A stretch of DNA of 64,000 nucleotides from Hyaloscypha bicolor E (taxonomy: Eukaryota; Ascomycota; Leotiomycetes; Helotiales; Hyaloscyphaceae), in contig NW_020194638.1 in NCBI RefSeq assembly GCF_002865645.1, forward strand, positions 806,001 through 870,000, given 5' to 3'. Below are positions 23,328-33,995 of this stretch, piece by piece. The notes under the pieces were generated by a model that searched no databases, was not told the DNA's origin, and saw only the letters and a list, made by a program, of their open reading frames with translations. Within the stretch, counting starts at the first letter, position 1. Every line of letters begins with the position of its first letter. The position numbers and the translations under genes are program-made.

Positions 23328-23939
23328 CTTGCCGGAAAATTCTTGTTTCCCGACATCTTCTGATTAAGTTAGAGCAAAAAGTAGCCCTGTGCGGAGCCAA
23401 CAAAATCGGCTGTCCCCTTCCTGGGGAAATGCTTCAACCTTCCGACTCTTCACTTCCGGCTTTCACTTCTTCTTCGCTTTGCGCTCTACCTAGAACGAAC
23501 CTCTTCGATTTTCAGCCAAAGTCTCTAAAGGGAATCCGCTCCCGTTGCAACATTACTGACGAATTTGAAGATAACCTTATGGATGACAGAGTTTATAAAG
23601 GTCGAAACGAGAGAAGCCCGGTATCAGCATACAAGATAACGATGACTTAGCAAAGACGTTAAGACCAGTTCAAATGGTGACAATATAGTACGACGGTAAC
23701 GGGCACAGCAATAAGAGGCAATACTTCCCAAAACGCAGAATAAAAGCACGACGGTAGCGAGCACAATAATGGCGAGCACAATAGCGAAGAGCGGTATAAT
23801 TAACCGTATAAAAAACCAACGAAGATTAATATTAACTCTACTATATAGCACCAGGTCTCGAATCGAAGCCAGCCTAAACTTGCGTCAAACGGCAATTAGT
23901 CTATTAACTCTATTGAAACATTATATAGCAGTCGCCCTC
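23328..23939. other. Spacer between two transposon relics
   Basis: Normal composition with a pyrimidine-rich stretch (23420-23520). The 121-codon frame at 23285-23650 starts inside the transposon end and shows no domain. AGCACAATA- and ACGACGGTA-type words repeat near 23690-23790. Confidence 0.35.
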
Positions 23940-25840
23940 TTCCGCTAATATATCCGCGCCACTGGAGCTCTCTACGGTTCTGGCTCGGTCTTATCTTTAG
24001 CAATCTGTGTTCTGCTAGCCTGCATTACTAAAGCACTCGCTAGCTTGGGGGTATTGCTTATCCGCGCCATCTTATTAGTTAGCTCTGGCGCCTCAAGCTC
24101 TATACTCTTGCGCTTTCGTCCATATATCGCCGTCTCTACAATATCTTCCTCTGGCCCGGGCGGACTACTTTTCCTCTTCCGACCGCATTTCCCCTTGCCT
24201 TTGGCTACTCGGGTAGCTTCTTTTACAATACGCTTCGCTCATACTTTTACGAGATCCTTATGGCTTATAACCTTTGCCTTTCCTAGTACCTATAACTAGA
24301 TCAATTATCGAACCTTGGCTTTATTATTAATTATGGTCAGGAATTAGATTCGATTCTCTTGGAAGATACTCTAAGTAAAGGATTTCTGGAAAGTTTTAAT
24401 ATATTTTTATAAGTGCCTTATTAGATTTTATTTGCTTATTTTATTAAGTATATAAGTATCTTATTAGATAATTAGGTTTTATAGTAATATAAAAGCCACT
24501 GCTAATATTAGTATTATAGGTATTTGCGATTCTATATCTTGCTAATAAGACCCTATCTTTATCTTATTAGCTCTTGAAATAGCTGGTTTGGCTAGGTACT
24601 TCTGAGTACCTTATCTAAATTAAGCGGAATTAAACTATATATAGCAAAGCCGGCCTTAATATTCTTTAGTATAAATGCTTCTTCTCTTATAAGGCTATAT
24701 AAAGAAATAAAGTACTTCTTATTAATTGTATTTATATCTCCTTACTCGAGTTAATTAATCTAGTTATAATAAGCTGCTATAAGTAAAGCAAATACTATTA
24801 TATTATAATACTAAAGCCTATAAGAGATATAAAAAGGAAAATAATATAAAAGAATATTATTATTAAAATAGAACTTTAAAATTTCGAGAGTCTTATATAT
24901 TTCAAAGCTATTATAAATTAAGATATATAGTCTTTTATTAGCTTATTTATTTGTTTCGGAATTAAATATATATTTAAGTTACTTAAAGCTAATTATAAAG
25001 TTAGTATAACTAGAGTCAAAGTATATATATTATTATTTAGAAATAGAAAACGTGATCTAGTTATTTTAATAAGTATATATAATAATATATAAATAGGTAT
25101 TAAATATTATAAATCTAGTTTTCTATATTAGGCAAAGCTTATAATTAAAATTACAAGAATTATATAGAATTGCATTTCCTAATTAAGTAAAGGGCTTTAT
25201 ATACTTGGCTAAATACTAGAAAATATATAAGGAGATACTTCTAGCTTTAAAAAAGGGCATTAATTAGTTTTTTATTAGAATTAACTCTTGGAAATTAGTT
25301 ATATATATAAGTATTACTCTATAGCTTATTTACCTTAATTACTTATATATTACCTTACTATTACGTGCCTTATAGCTAGCTAGATTATTATCGGATTCAA
25401 ATATCTATTATTACTAATATATTTATAATTATATACCTTTATAATTACGTCTATTATACTTACTTATAAGAACTTTAATAAAGCCTAATATAGAAAGCAT
25501 TATACTAGTCTCGTTTATATTATATATATTTTTGAGCAAGATAACCGAATCTTATAATACTTCTTTTATTACCTTAAATTAGTATATAATTTTCTTATAA
25601 ATGTTTTTCTCGTAATAGTTCTAGTCTAATGCCTTAACTCTTTATACTATAAGTTCTAAATAGCGTCTTTCTAGAGCCTTATTTAGTTCTAACTAGGAGC
25701 CTTGAAAGGCCTTTTAGTAGTAGGTCAATAGCGAGTAATATTAAAGGCTAGTAAAGGAATAAACTTTATTCGTATCAGATATCCAAGGTCGGATATTTAA
25801 TATAGATACTTAATAATAACCTCTTCTTTGTACGGTTTGA
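23940..25840 (-). mobile_element. Second RIP-degraded pogo (Tan1/Fot-like) transposon relic
   Basis: A well-preserved C-terminus on the minus strand at about 24250-23965 reads AKRIVKEATRVAKGKGKCGR, then KRKSSPPGPEE and APELTNKMARISNTPKLAS. This is the basic KGKGKRGRKRKS-type tail of fungal pogo/Tan1 transposases. Upstream, at about 25530-25440, a DDE-domain piece reads NINETSIMLSILGFIKVLIS, where the family has MDETG-V-MLS; the catalytic Asp codon has become Asn (a G-to-A change). Further upstream PTTKRPFKAPS remains near 25720. Between these, TpA-rich DNA has stops in all frames. Terminal repeats were not identified, so the ends are estimates. Confidence 0.68.
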
Positions 25841-26463
25841 GGTATTATTGGCCTTGGGCCTTATCTTTTATCGAAGGTCGTCTGCGAGCGCGATAATGGA
25901 GTATAGAATGGGAGATATTGCCATGATGATCCGCAAGAGCACGGTATGATTTAAGTACGCCAGGCGGCACGCCTTGCGATAGGACTTGACTGGCTCTGTC
26001 CATATTATCGTCGCGATGGTGATGTGGGAGGAGACAAGAGTGCAGGGGTTCGGCATCAACGGGACTGTTGGGCACGTGGCTATGGAATGTTCGAAAAACC
26101 TGCTATAAATAGAATGGGCACCTCTCCATTTTACCACGATGCACCAAGACTGCTCAGGGTCTTTGCATAGCCTTATGTGACACGAAATGTGTTCCCAATG
26201 GCTGTTTTTGCTTGCACCGATTCGCCAAGAATCGAGCCTATGTACCCAACCAGCGATCATTTTTCAGAAGAATTCGCGTGCCGTGATGGTGGCTTGGACA
26301 CATCAAAGCTAGGGTAAGTGAACAGCCACCACCAACTTCATCTTCACATTTGCTCCATCCTTTGCCTAATCCCCTTGTTATTCAAAACTAATCGGCTTTA
26401 ATTCTTTAATCTTTCCCTGCGATAGATCCCCTCTACTCCAGCATACGAACGATACAGGAAACC
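25841..26463. other. Upstream region of the HET gene at 26464
   Basis: Composition returns to normal. Overlapping minus-strand frames (25868-26260 and 25845-26075) show no domain. The last 150 bases are C/T-rich (TCTTTAATCTTTCCCTGCG) and end ACCATGCC, a plausible fungal promoter and start context. Confidence 0.4.
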
Positions 26464-28740
26464 ATGCCTTTACAATCCCTCAGTTGGCACCCTGGCAACA
26501 GAGAAATATCGGGAGCAACAAGAGCTTTATTCTACTCTTTGCTCGAACAAACACCTTCAGACTTTGCGCTCGTCCCTCCTAAATGTAATGGCGCTCTCTG
26601 TAGCTCCTGCTCTCAAATTCCATTTGACGATGTATTTTGTGTTGCAGAGAATGATGACAATATCACCTTTGATATTGGGACGTTCTCGGGTATCGAAAAT
26701 CGGAGGGATTGTGCCTTCTGCTCGTTCGTGAGGAATGTCTGCTTGATTGCCTTCCCCTGGCATTGGATACGGCGGTTTCAAACTTACAACCAACCATTCA
26801 AAATCACTGGAGGACCTAGAGCCTGGAGAGCTTTTCATGACATTCCTCCTCCTGATTTCGTAGCACCGTCTGCTATACTGCAGTCGCCTAAATTCTTCGA
26901 TCAGTATGAGGAATATGATGAAGGTTTCCTTTCCTCGTGGCTTCTCTGCTATGTACCTCGCCAGACTCCCCGAATCGCTGTTCGTCTAAGAACGAAAGGG
27001 GAAGTGGTAAATGGCGGAATCGACGTTGATCTGATCAATTCCTGGATATCGAACTGCTCGGCAAAGCACATATCTTGCAAAGAGAAGCTGTCCATCTCTG
27101 AGTTGCATACACATGTCCGACCGAATTTTATCGACGTGTTTACCAATAATCTTGTACGAGGTGACGTTGTGACCGACTATGTGGCTTTGAGTTACGTCTG
27201 GGGTCCTAGCCAGCCAGAACCACGATGCAAACACCAAGAGACTGCTGGGGGAGAACTAGTGATTTCGAGATTTCCCCATGGGGAGTCTTCAACGTACGCA
27301 CTTAGAAACTCGGAACACATGGTCTTCAGTCATCCTTGTCAAGTTGTCAAAGACGCCATGGAGCTGGTGAAGAAAATTGGATTTCGTTATCTGTGGGTCG
27401 ATGAGTACTGTATTGGGAATGGAGCTCGAGAAAGGGAGATACACATCAGCCAAATGGATAGCATATATGAAGGAGCTGTTCTAACGATATGTGCACTGTC
27501 TGGAGCGCACAAGCACCTTGGCCTGCCTGGGATGAGTTCACCACTTCAGGTTGCCCCTCAGCCATATTTAGATCTCGACTCAAACCGAATTATAGCAACT
27601 AGATTACCTAGCCCACTACACGATGCTAGAACGTCCCCATGGAATGAGCGAGCATGGACATTATAGGAAGCCTCTTTATCCAGACGCTTACTTTGTTTCA
27701 CAGATCAATCAGTGTTCTGGGTCTGCCAAGAGGAGATGTTTCACGATGCAATCGATTGCCTCGATCTTGGTCTAGAAGGTCGGGCTTCGATCCCTCCCCC
27801 AAAAGATTTCCTGCAATTTCCATTTCGTCTAGACGAATTTAATGGGCCATTTGATCTGTATGCGTTCCGATCAATTTTAATTGCATACACCCGCAGACAT
27901 CTGACACAAAATTCTGATGCTCTGGCTGCACTCTCCGGATTGTTATCGAGGATCACCAAACTGGCCCGAGCAGAGTTCTGTTTCGGGCATCCAAAGCAAG
28001 ACCTCATTCGAAGCTTGTTATGGAAAAATGAATCTATTCATCGCCGGAAAGAATTCCCTTCATGGACATGGCTTGGGTGGAAAGGCAACATAACGATACC
28101 AATGTGGCAAATGGGCCACCCCGACGATTCCCGGCCGGATATCTTCTTCCTTGAGATTGATGGATATGAAGACAACACGCATTCGGTGGTGGAAAGAGAC
28201 ATCGCCCGGGTTATTGAATATCCGGATGAGAAATCCGAGAAACCCACTTTGAAAATCTTCTCCAAAGTCGCAAGGCTTCAAGCTGTCAAAGTCGCACGCA
28301 AAGGTGAAAGTTTTCAGAATAGTAATGGGGATGAAGGTGATGGAATGAGTACGGCGAATAATGACTTGTGGTGCCTCACTATTGCTCATTCGCACGATAT
28401 ACCTTGTGTGCATGCAGGAGTTTGTTGGGTGTTTACACACGACGCATGTTTCACCGTCGATCCTGAAACATCATCACAATTGGAGCAAAGAGGCTGTAAA
28501 ATGGAATTTGTGCTTCTGGTCCACTGGCAAGAACACATCAGAGGAGAGCAGTCTACCTGGAAAGCTCTTGAAATTAACCATCTCCTTACGAGTGGTGAAT
28601 CTGAGATTGGGAACCTGGCCCTCACACTTCTTCTTCTCAGAAATCGAGCAGGAAGAGCAGAAAGGATTGCTTTGGTGCCAATCCCATATGAGAGTTGGGC
28701 TGCTGCATCACCAGAGGAAATGTTGGTAGAACTAGTATAG
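26464..28740 (+). pseudogene. HET-domain protein gene interrupted by one in-frame TAG
   Basis: One uninterrupted frame of 758 codons apart from TAG at 27664-27666. The N-terminal 170 residues are a Cys-rich leader (CNGALCSSCSQIPFDDVFC, RRDCAFCSF) common in fungal HET proteins. The HET domain follows: DYVALSYVWGPSQPEP, VVKDAMELVKKIGFRYLWVD, EYCIGNG, SQMDSIYEGAVLTICALSG and SPWNERAWTL, then the stop, then EASLSRRLLCFTDQSVFWVC. The family reads R-G/A-W-T-L-Q-E here, so CAG became TAG. The remaining 357 codons are intact to the stop at 28738-28740 (FPSWTWLGWKG, PIPYESWAA). Likely inactive or truncated right after the HET domain, unless the stop is read through. An A+T-rich transposon block ends about 600 bases upstream. 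Confidence 0.85.
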
Positions 28741-29809
28741 ACGCTCGAGACGCAGTCAATTTTCTGCAGAGGTTCTCATTGATCAACATGACAATTGCAT
28801 TTTACTGCACGCGATCACAATTTCCCCCCAAATAGCTCGGGGGCAGGGGGTTGGAGTATAGAAAAGCTAACTTATTCTAGTAAGAAAGCGAAAGAAATGA
28901 ACTAACGCCACAAGAATTATATAGACATAGACTTCCCTACGCCTCTCTTCTAGTTCGGTTAGAAAAAATAGATAAATTAAGATCAAATGATTAATTGTAA
29001 TCAAGTCTTCAATCCGATATATTCATTATTACTTAGCTATCATGTTCAGGAATGGATAAGTCTAAGGAGAATCTAATGACAATCACCACCACAGACCGAG
29101 AGCCGAGAGCCACCATCGATCCCGACAGCGAAACAGTAATTCCTAACGTCTGCGAACCAGGGAGCAGTCACTTTGTCCTTCCCAGGATTCACCTCTTTCA
29201 ATCTGATGAACCGCTCTTCATACACTTTAACAGATACCATAGCTGCGAACTTCAAACACCGCACACAATAACCACCAGCAACACTATCACGAGTCCCTGT
29301 TACAATCAGAGATGTAGGGAAGAGTGAAGAGGACTCAACTTCACTCGACAATCGGGGCTCCGCACACCATATAGCGTTTGGGTAGCACTCAAGAAAGAGA
29401 AAATTGATTCATGATACCCAACCATTCTTTCTACTCTCTCCATCACAAAATGTGCCTCTTCCAGTATCAAAAAGGGCACTTGCATATCCTCCCTGCAATA
29501 CTCCTTGTCTGATATCTTCGTTGAATTCCATCAGTAAAGTCTGATTACCAAGTTTCGAGATTCAAGAGTCACACGGGAGCGAAGGAAGCTTGAGTTGGTG
29601 AATGATACTTCTGTATATTCCATGTCTCTAATATAGTGATGCAAGTCTAAGATATTGGTACAGTCCAATGCCTCTATCCCCGATGCTCCTGAAAATGCTG
29701 CAAAACACCACGCTATGCTATACAAATAAAAAATGCTCGCTCCATGCAATGCTCCCAAAATATTCCCAACTCCACGCTAAGATATGTCCATGCTCCAATC
29801 AAAGGCAGG
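28741..29809. other. Intergenic region, no gene seen
   Basis: 3' flanks of the HET gene and of the convergent sedolisin relic. A 92-codon minus-strand frame (29073-29351) has several Cys but no signal peptide or family match I recognise. Confidence 0.45.
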
Positions 29810-31443
29810 TCACTTCAAAGCCATGAAGGCTTTCAACAGTTTCCCATAATCCGGCGTCCCCAACCCCGTAACGGGATCCCAACCCTCCACACACTCAAAG
29901 CCCTCCGTCCCGACACCAGGATTACTACCCGTAACAATATCATTCATCGCCCCTGGGTCCGCATACAACACCGGGTTGACAAAGCCCACTGGTCCCTTGC
30001 CCGCCGCGAACCTCTCCCCATTAATCAAAGAGAACAGACTCGCGACAATTGGCGCCGACGCACTTGTCCCGTCTTTGCGAGTAAGGGAGCCTTGCTCGTA
30101 GATAACAATGTTGTTGCCGTTCGCTGCGATATCCGGGTATCCACGGACTTTTTGAGTATTGTTGTACTGCTTGGATGTGTATTCTGGCGCGTAATTCTTG
30201 TAATAGTACTCCATAGCCTTCTCCTGGTATTTCGGGAGCGCCCATTGGTTGCTGAACCCGCCGCCTGAAGCGAAAGCGTTGGTTGCGTGTTCGGCGTCTT
30301 TGACTGAGCCACCGGATGGGATCTCGGTGGAGCCCACGGCGGTAACGTAGGGACAAGCTGCAGGGGCGGAGATCTGGAAAGTGCCGTTCTTCCCGCCGAC
30401 GCCGCTGTCGCCGGAGGAGTGCCGCCACACTTGAAACCGTTGGACTTGGAACAGTCGGCGTTGTCGACGGCGTCGAACCATAGGTTGAAATCCCCGATTT
30501 GGTAGTAGATGATGGGTTGGGGGTAGACGAGGCCGTATGTCAGCATCACGTCGAGGTTGCCTTCGCCGGTCTTGGATTCGCTGGTCTCGAGGGTCTTGTT
30601 GAAGATTGTGTCGCTCATTACGTAGATGGAGGTATCGGGGACTTTCTTGCCGGTAACGAAGGTGTTCATGTAATCCGAGAGATCAGTGGGGTTAAAGACC
30701 TGGTCGTTCAATTCGACGACTGCGAGTGAAGATTTGCTGTGAGTACCATTGGGCATGTTGTAAAGTGCTTGGATGCAAGCTCGGGTGATGTTATGGCCAC
30801 AATTAGAGAGGTCCCAAGCAACCGATGAGTCTAGCTTTTGCACTTCAGCAACCTCTGACTTCCGAGCAGGCTTCGCTGGCTGGAAGTGTCTGGTGGCGGT
30901 GAGATGTTGAACGGTTGGTGTGATGAAGTTAATATGTTTTGAAATGCTTGCAGGGACGCTGTACTCATCAACTGCTAGAGAGCGTTTGGCGGATTCGGTA
31001 TGCTCGTACATCTTGTATTCGGTCTTGAGAAGAGATTCGGCTTCCGCAATGGTAAGATCCATGCGGATCCATGACTTTGAGTTGGAAACAGTGATGCGAT
31101 CTTCTGAGATGCCAGAACTTGTGAGCCATGTCGTGACTGAGGTGACTGTCGTCTCCTCGGCAGCAAAGGTTTCGGTTATCTTCTCGGTAGTCCAATGTTG
31201 TCCATAATTCTCGGAGGAGGGATCCGAGACGTCCATAAGCCAACCGTGGCCATTACCTAAATTGCATTGCGTGAGAGCAATTTTGACTGGAACTATTGCA
31301 CGACTATCAAGCGGTTCATCGCGTTTGACCCACTTGGAAGCGGACTGTGCACTTCGTCTCTCGTGGACAGTGTAGGTAGAGGCAGGGGCAGCGATGACAG
31401 ATGCAGCGAGTGCAGAAGCTAAGAGTAATATGTTGGACTTCAT
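29810..31443 (-). pseudogene. Sedolisin (S53 serine-carboxyl peptidase) with internal deletion and frameshift
   Basis: It starts MKSNILLLASALAASVIAAP, a clear signal peptide, followed by a Pro-kumamolisin-type propeptide (NLGNGHGWLMDVSDPSSENY with WTTEKITETFA). The peptidase domain has EGNLDVMLTYGLVYPQP (Glu and Asp of the catalytic triad). After CSKSNGFKCGG the frame changes at about 30422 and resumes as HSSGDSGVGG (oxyanion Asp), CPYVTAVGSTEI and DGTSASAPIVASLFSLING (catalytic Ser), ending at the TGA at about 29810. In intact relatives the segment between the Cys-Gly-Gly and SSGD holds a V-I-S-T-S-Y-G strand and about 40 more residues; these are absent. So a deletion removed an out-of-frame block. 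The secreted protease would be inactive. Confidence 0.8.
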
Positions 31444-31880
31444 AACGATGAATGAAATGCGAAAGACAAATGAGGAACTGATAGGAAAGTGTGATTGACG
31501 AGGATAAATGTGAATGGAGAATAACCATTTCAACCGGAACCTAAGACAGCTATATACTCACGGTAGATGATACTCAGAATAGATCTTGTAGCTTTATGTC
31601 AATTATTGACAACGGGTAGTCCTGCTACTCCTCAATCCTGACTGTGATTTCAACAGAGCCTCCCGCAGCCCCATCCGCCAAGGCGTGGGAGGGGGGAGGA
31701 GTGGAGGCGCAAGCCTAGCTGCAGGTACAGCGTAGCTTCTGAGAGCTCTCATGATCGAGCTCTGAAGCCGTGAGAAAAGACGATAGACGGGAAAGCTGAT
31801 GGAGGTTGTCGGATCCACCTAAAGAATACTTTTTTTAAAAAAATTAAAAAAATTATTTATCCTAAATGCAATGTCAATCT
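31444..31880. other. Promoter-side region of the sedolisin relic
   Basis: 5' flank of the sedolisin relic, then A+T-rich sequence (A/T runs at 31828-31858). No gene supported. Confidence 0.4.
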
Positions 31881-31888
31881 GCTGAAGA

Positions 31889-32326
31889 CAGTGTGAGAAA
31901 TGAATAGATTAGATTAGATTAATAGCTATTAATCTAATCTATTCATGAAATTTTCTCATTAATCATATTCTATTCACGAATTAATTAAGCTAATCATGAA
32001 TATTCATGAATTCCTTGATTAATGTACACGTGACTTCAGCACGTGATAGGCTAACCTAATTAGGTAAGGATCTGGCTCTTGTGCTACCTTGCTCCTAGAG
32101 AGAAACACTCGCTAAGGCAGTGCTAGAGCAAGAACCTTACTTAATTAGGCTAGCCTATCACGTGATGCGATCACGTGTATATTAATCAAGGTATTCATGA
32201 ATAATCATGATTAATTATTCTAATCTAATCAAATTACATAAGTATCACGTTAATCAAATTCTATTCACGCTATTCATGAATATTCATGAATTAATTAATT
32301 AATCTGATTAATTTTTTCGCACACTG
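31889..32326. mobile_element. hAT-type MITE, 438 bp, with 8-bp target-site duplication
   Basis: The termini are inverted: CAGTGTGAGAAA at 31889 and the inverse of CAGTGTGCGAAAA ending at 32326. The 8-base word GCTGAAGA occurs immediately outside each end (31881-31888 and 32327-32334), the target duplication size of hAT elements. There is no coding capacity. The interior is palindromic: a 30-base arm at 32040-32069 (CACGTGATAGGCTAACCTAA...) returns inverted at 32135-32164 with two mismatches, and the A+T-rich flanks repeat ATTCATGAAT-like words symmetrically. A non-autonomous element mobilised in trans by a hAT transposase elsewhere. Confidence 0.85.
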
Positions 32327-32334
32327 GCTGAAGA

Positions 32335-33076
32335 TGGAGAGAAGACAGTTCAGAGGGCTGAAATAATTGCGTCAGGAGGCCAAACGGGGGCCCGGGAGCT
32401 CAACCTAATTTCTCAGATCCATGCTAATTAGCTTTGTTGTGGGAAGAAAGTGGACCTGGTCTCTTCGCCGCATTGGTGCAAAGTCCTACTGTAATAAAGG
32501 AACTATTGGTAGCAAAAAGCCTTGAATTGGGCACAGCATTTATGCTTACTTTCAGGACCCGGGTCTCCGGCGTCACAGCTGTAAGGCTGCAAGAACCAGC
32601 GCCGTACGTACCCACCTCGTTCCGGGCATCTTGATTACCTCTCCACTAAAAATTAGAGAGTTTAAAAATGGATTTCTTCTGTCTCCTCACTGAGGAATTA
32701 TTAAAAAAAAACAAAGCATCTCATAGATTGGGCATCTGAGACGGATTTTGTTTTGCACAGCAGTGAGGCCGCAAAAATTATGCATCGCAAGGTATTCCAC
32801 GCAAATTCTATGCAAACCAAGCACGAAAAAGTACCAAAGGGTCAGACCTACAGCATCTGATAGGCCAGAATACTGTGCCGTACAGCACATTGGTGCTGAC
32901 CAGGCTGTGGCGTTTCAGCATAAAGTCATAAGCGACCGCAGCAAAATGCAAGGGACCAGCGAAATCGCATCCGGAAATAGAGCGGAAGGCTGACTCCTGA
33001 TGATTCCAGTGTCCAAGAGCGTGAATCGCTTCTTCCAGCATTTTGATGGTTCTCCGACTGTGATCGAAGGTCGACC
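32335..33076. other. Intergenic region, no gene seen
   Basis: Normal-composition DNA between the hAT MITE and a tandem duplication. Short frames on both strands have no domain. Confidence 0.4.
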
Positions 33077-33225
33077 TCAAAAAGGAGCATTCAACATCGG
33101 CCACAGGTGACCGACAACTCGACCGAACTTTGAATTTGGGTCGGCCGACATCAAAAAGGAGCATTCAACATCGGCCACAGGTGACCGACAACTCGACCGA
33201 ACTTTGAATTTGGGTCGGCCGACAT
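33077..33225. repeat. Perfect 74-bp tandem duplication
   Basis: Two adjacent copies of a 74-base unit (starting TCAAAAAGGAGCATTCAACA and ending GTCGGCCGACA) at 33077-33150 and 33151-33224 appear identical, so the duplication is recent or homogenised. The unit contains a short palindrome (GTCGGCCGAC). Confidence 0.9.
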
Positions 33226-33851
33226 GAACGCGACCGCACGAGATTTTGGGATGGTTATGAGGAGGCGTGTTGATCGGCATGAAAAGGGATGCTAATTCGG
33301 ACTGATATCAGTGCTTCAGCAGGACTTCAACGCGCACAGCAAACAGCGGCTGCTCCTTTCCAACCTTTCCTCACATATCCTCTCCATCTCCTGTCCTCCA
33401 TCTCGCCGCTTCTGTGTTTGTTCATCTTTGTTGTGGGTCGTGGGATTGTGAAGATTTTGCCACAGTCTTGCAACGTACAGGAGTTGCCCCGCGGGCATCG
33501 TGTGGCCCCCTCAATCCACTCCCGTGGAATCGGGGACTGTGTTTCAGAAACTCCTTCGGCAACCTCACGGACCCTTGTTGCTGGTCGTGAGATCTTCGGG
33601 TCTTTGTAGCGGGGCGGCTGGTGGAACGATGGAATCGAAGCAGCTGCGTCTTCTTGCACGACACAGAAGGAAGCTCACCAGCCCTAGTTATCCGTCTCTA
33701 CCGATGGAATGACCTCGATTCTTGTTTTCCGTGCCGCTTCCATGCTCGCATCTGCCTGCTGTCGTCGCTCCTTGGGCACCCTTGTTGAAGCTATGCCCAG
33801 CTTGACACAATCAACATCCTGTGCGACGACCGGCAGGCTCCCGGCCGTCAA
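33226..33851. other. Intergenic region, no gene seen
   Basis: Several overlapping frames of 60-110 codons on both strands, none with a domain. Overlap on both strands argues against coding. Confidence 0.4.
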
Positions 33852-33853
33852 TA

Positions 33854-33993
33854 CAGTAGGGTGCCATAAGTATTTGACCTGGTACGTGCACACGGAACCA
33901 ATCAAAGCTGCCACAACTGAACAACAAAAGATCTTATTGGTCCAGAAAGTGGGACTCGCACGTACCAGGTCGAATACTTATGGCACCCTACTG
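33854..33993. mobile_element. Tc1/mariner-type MITE, 140 bp, TA flanked
   Basis: Inverted repeats of 36 bases, CAGTAGGGTGCCATAAGTAT then TYGACCTGGTACGTGC, start at 33854 and end at 33993 with a single C/T difference. TA lies directly outside each end (33852-33853, 33994-33995), as expected for Tc1/mariner integration. The 68-base interior is non-coding. Confidence 0.85.
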
Positions 33994-33995
33994 TA

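Noticed and set aside
29073..29351. 92-codon Cys-containing frame considered as a small secreted effector
   Set aside because: It lacks a signal peptide and an overlapping frame on the other strand is equally open.
31889..32326. Repeated ATTCATGAAT-like words considered as a CRISPR-like array
   Set aside because: Spacing is irregular and symmetric about the MITE centre; explained by the palindromic element, and the host is a eukaryote.
33327..33659. Overlapping 80-110 codon frames on both strands
   Set aside because: Open on several frames at once, no domains, no splice links; consistent with chance.
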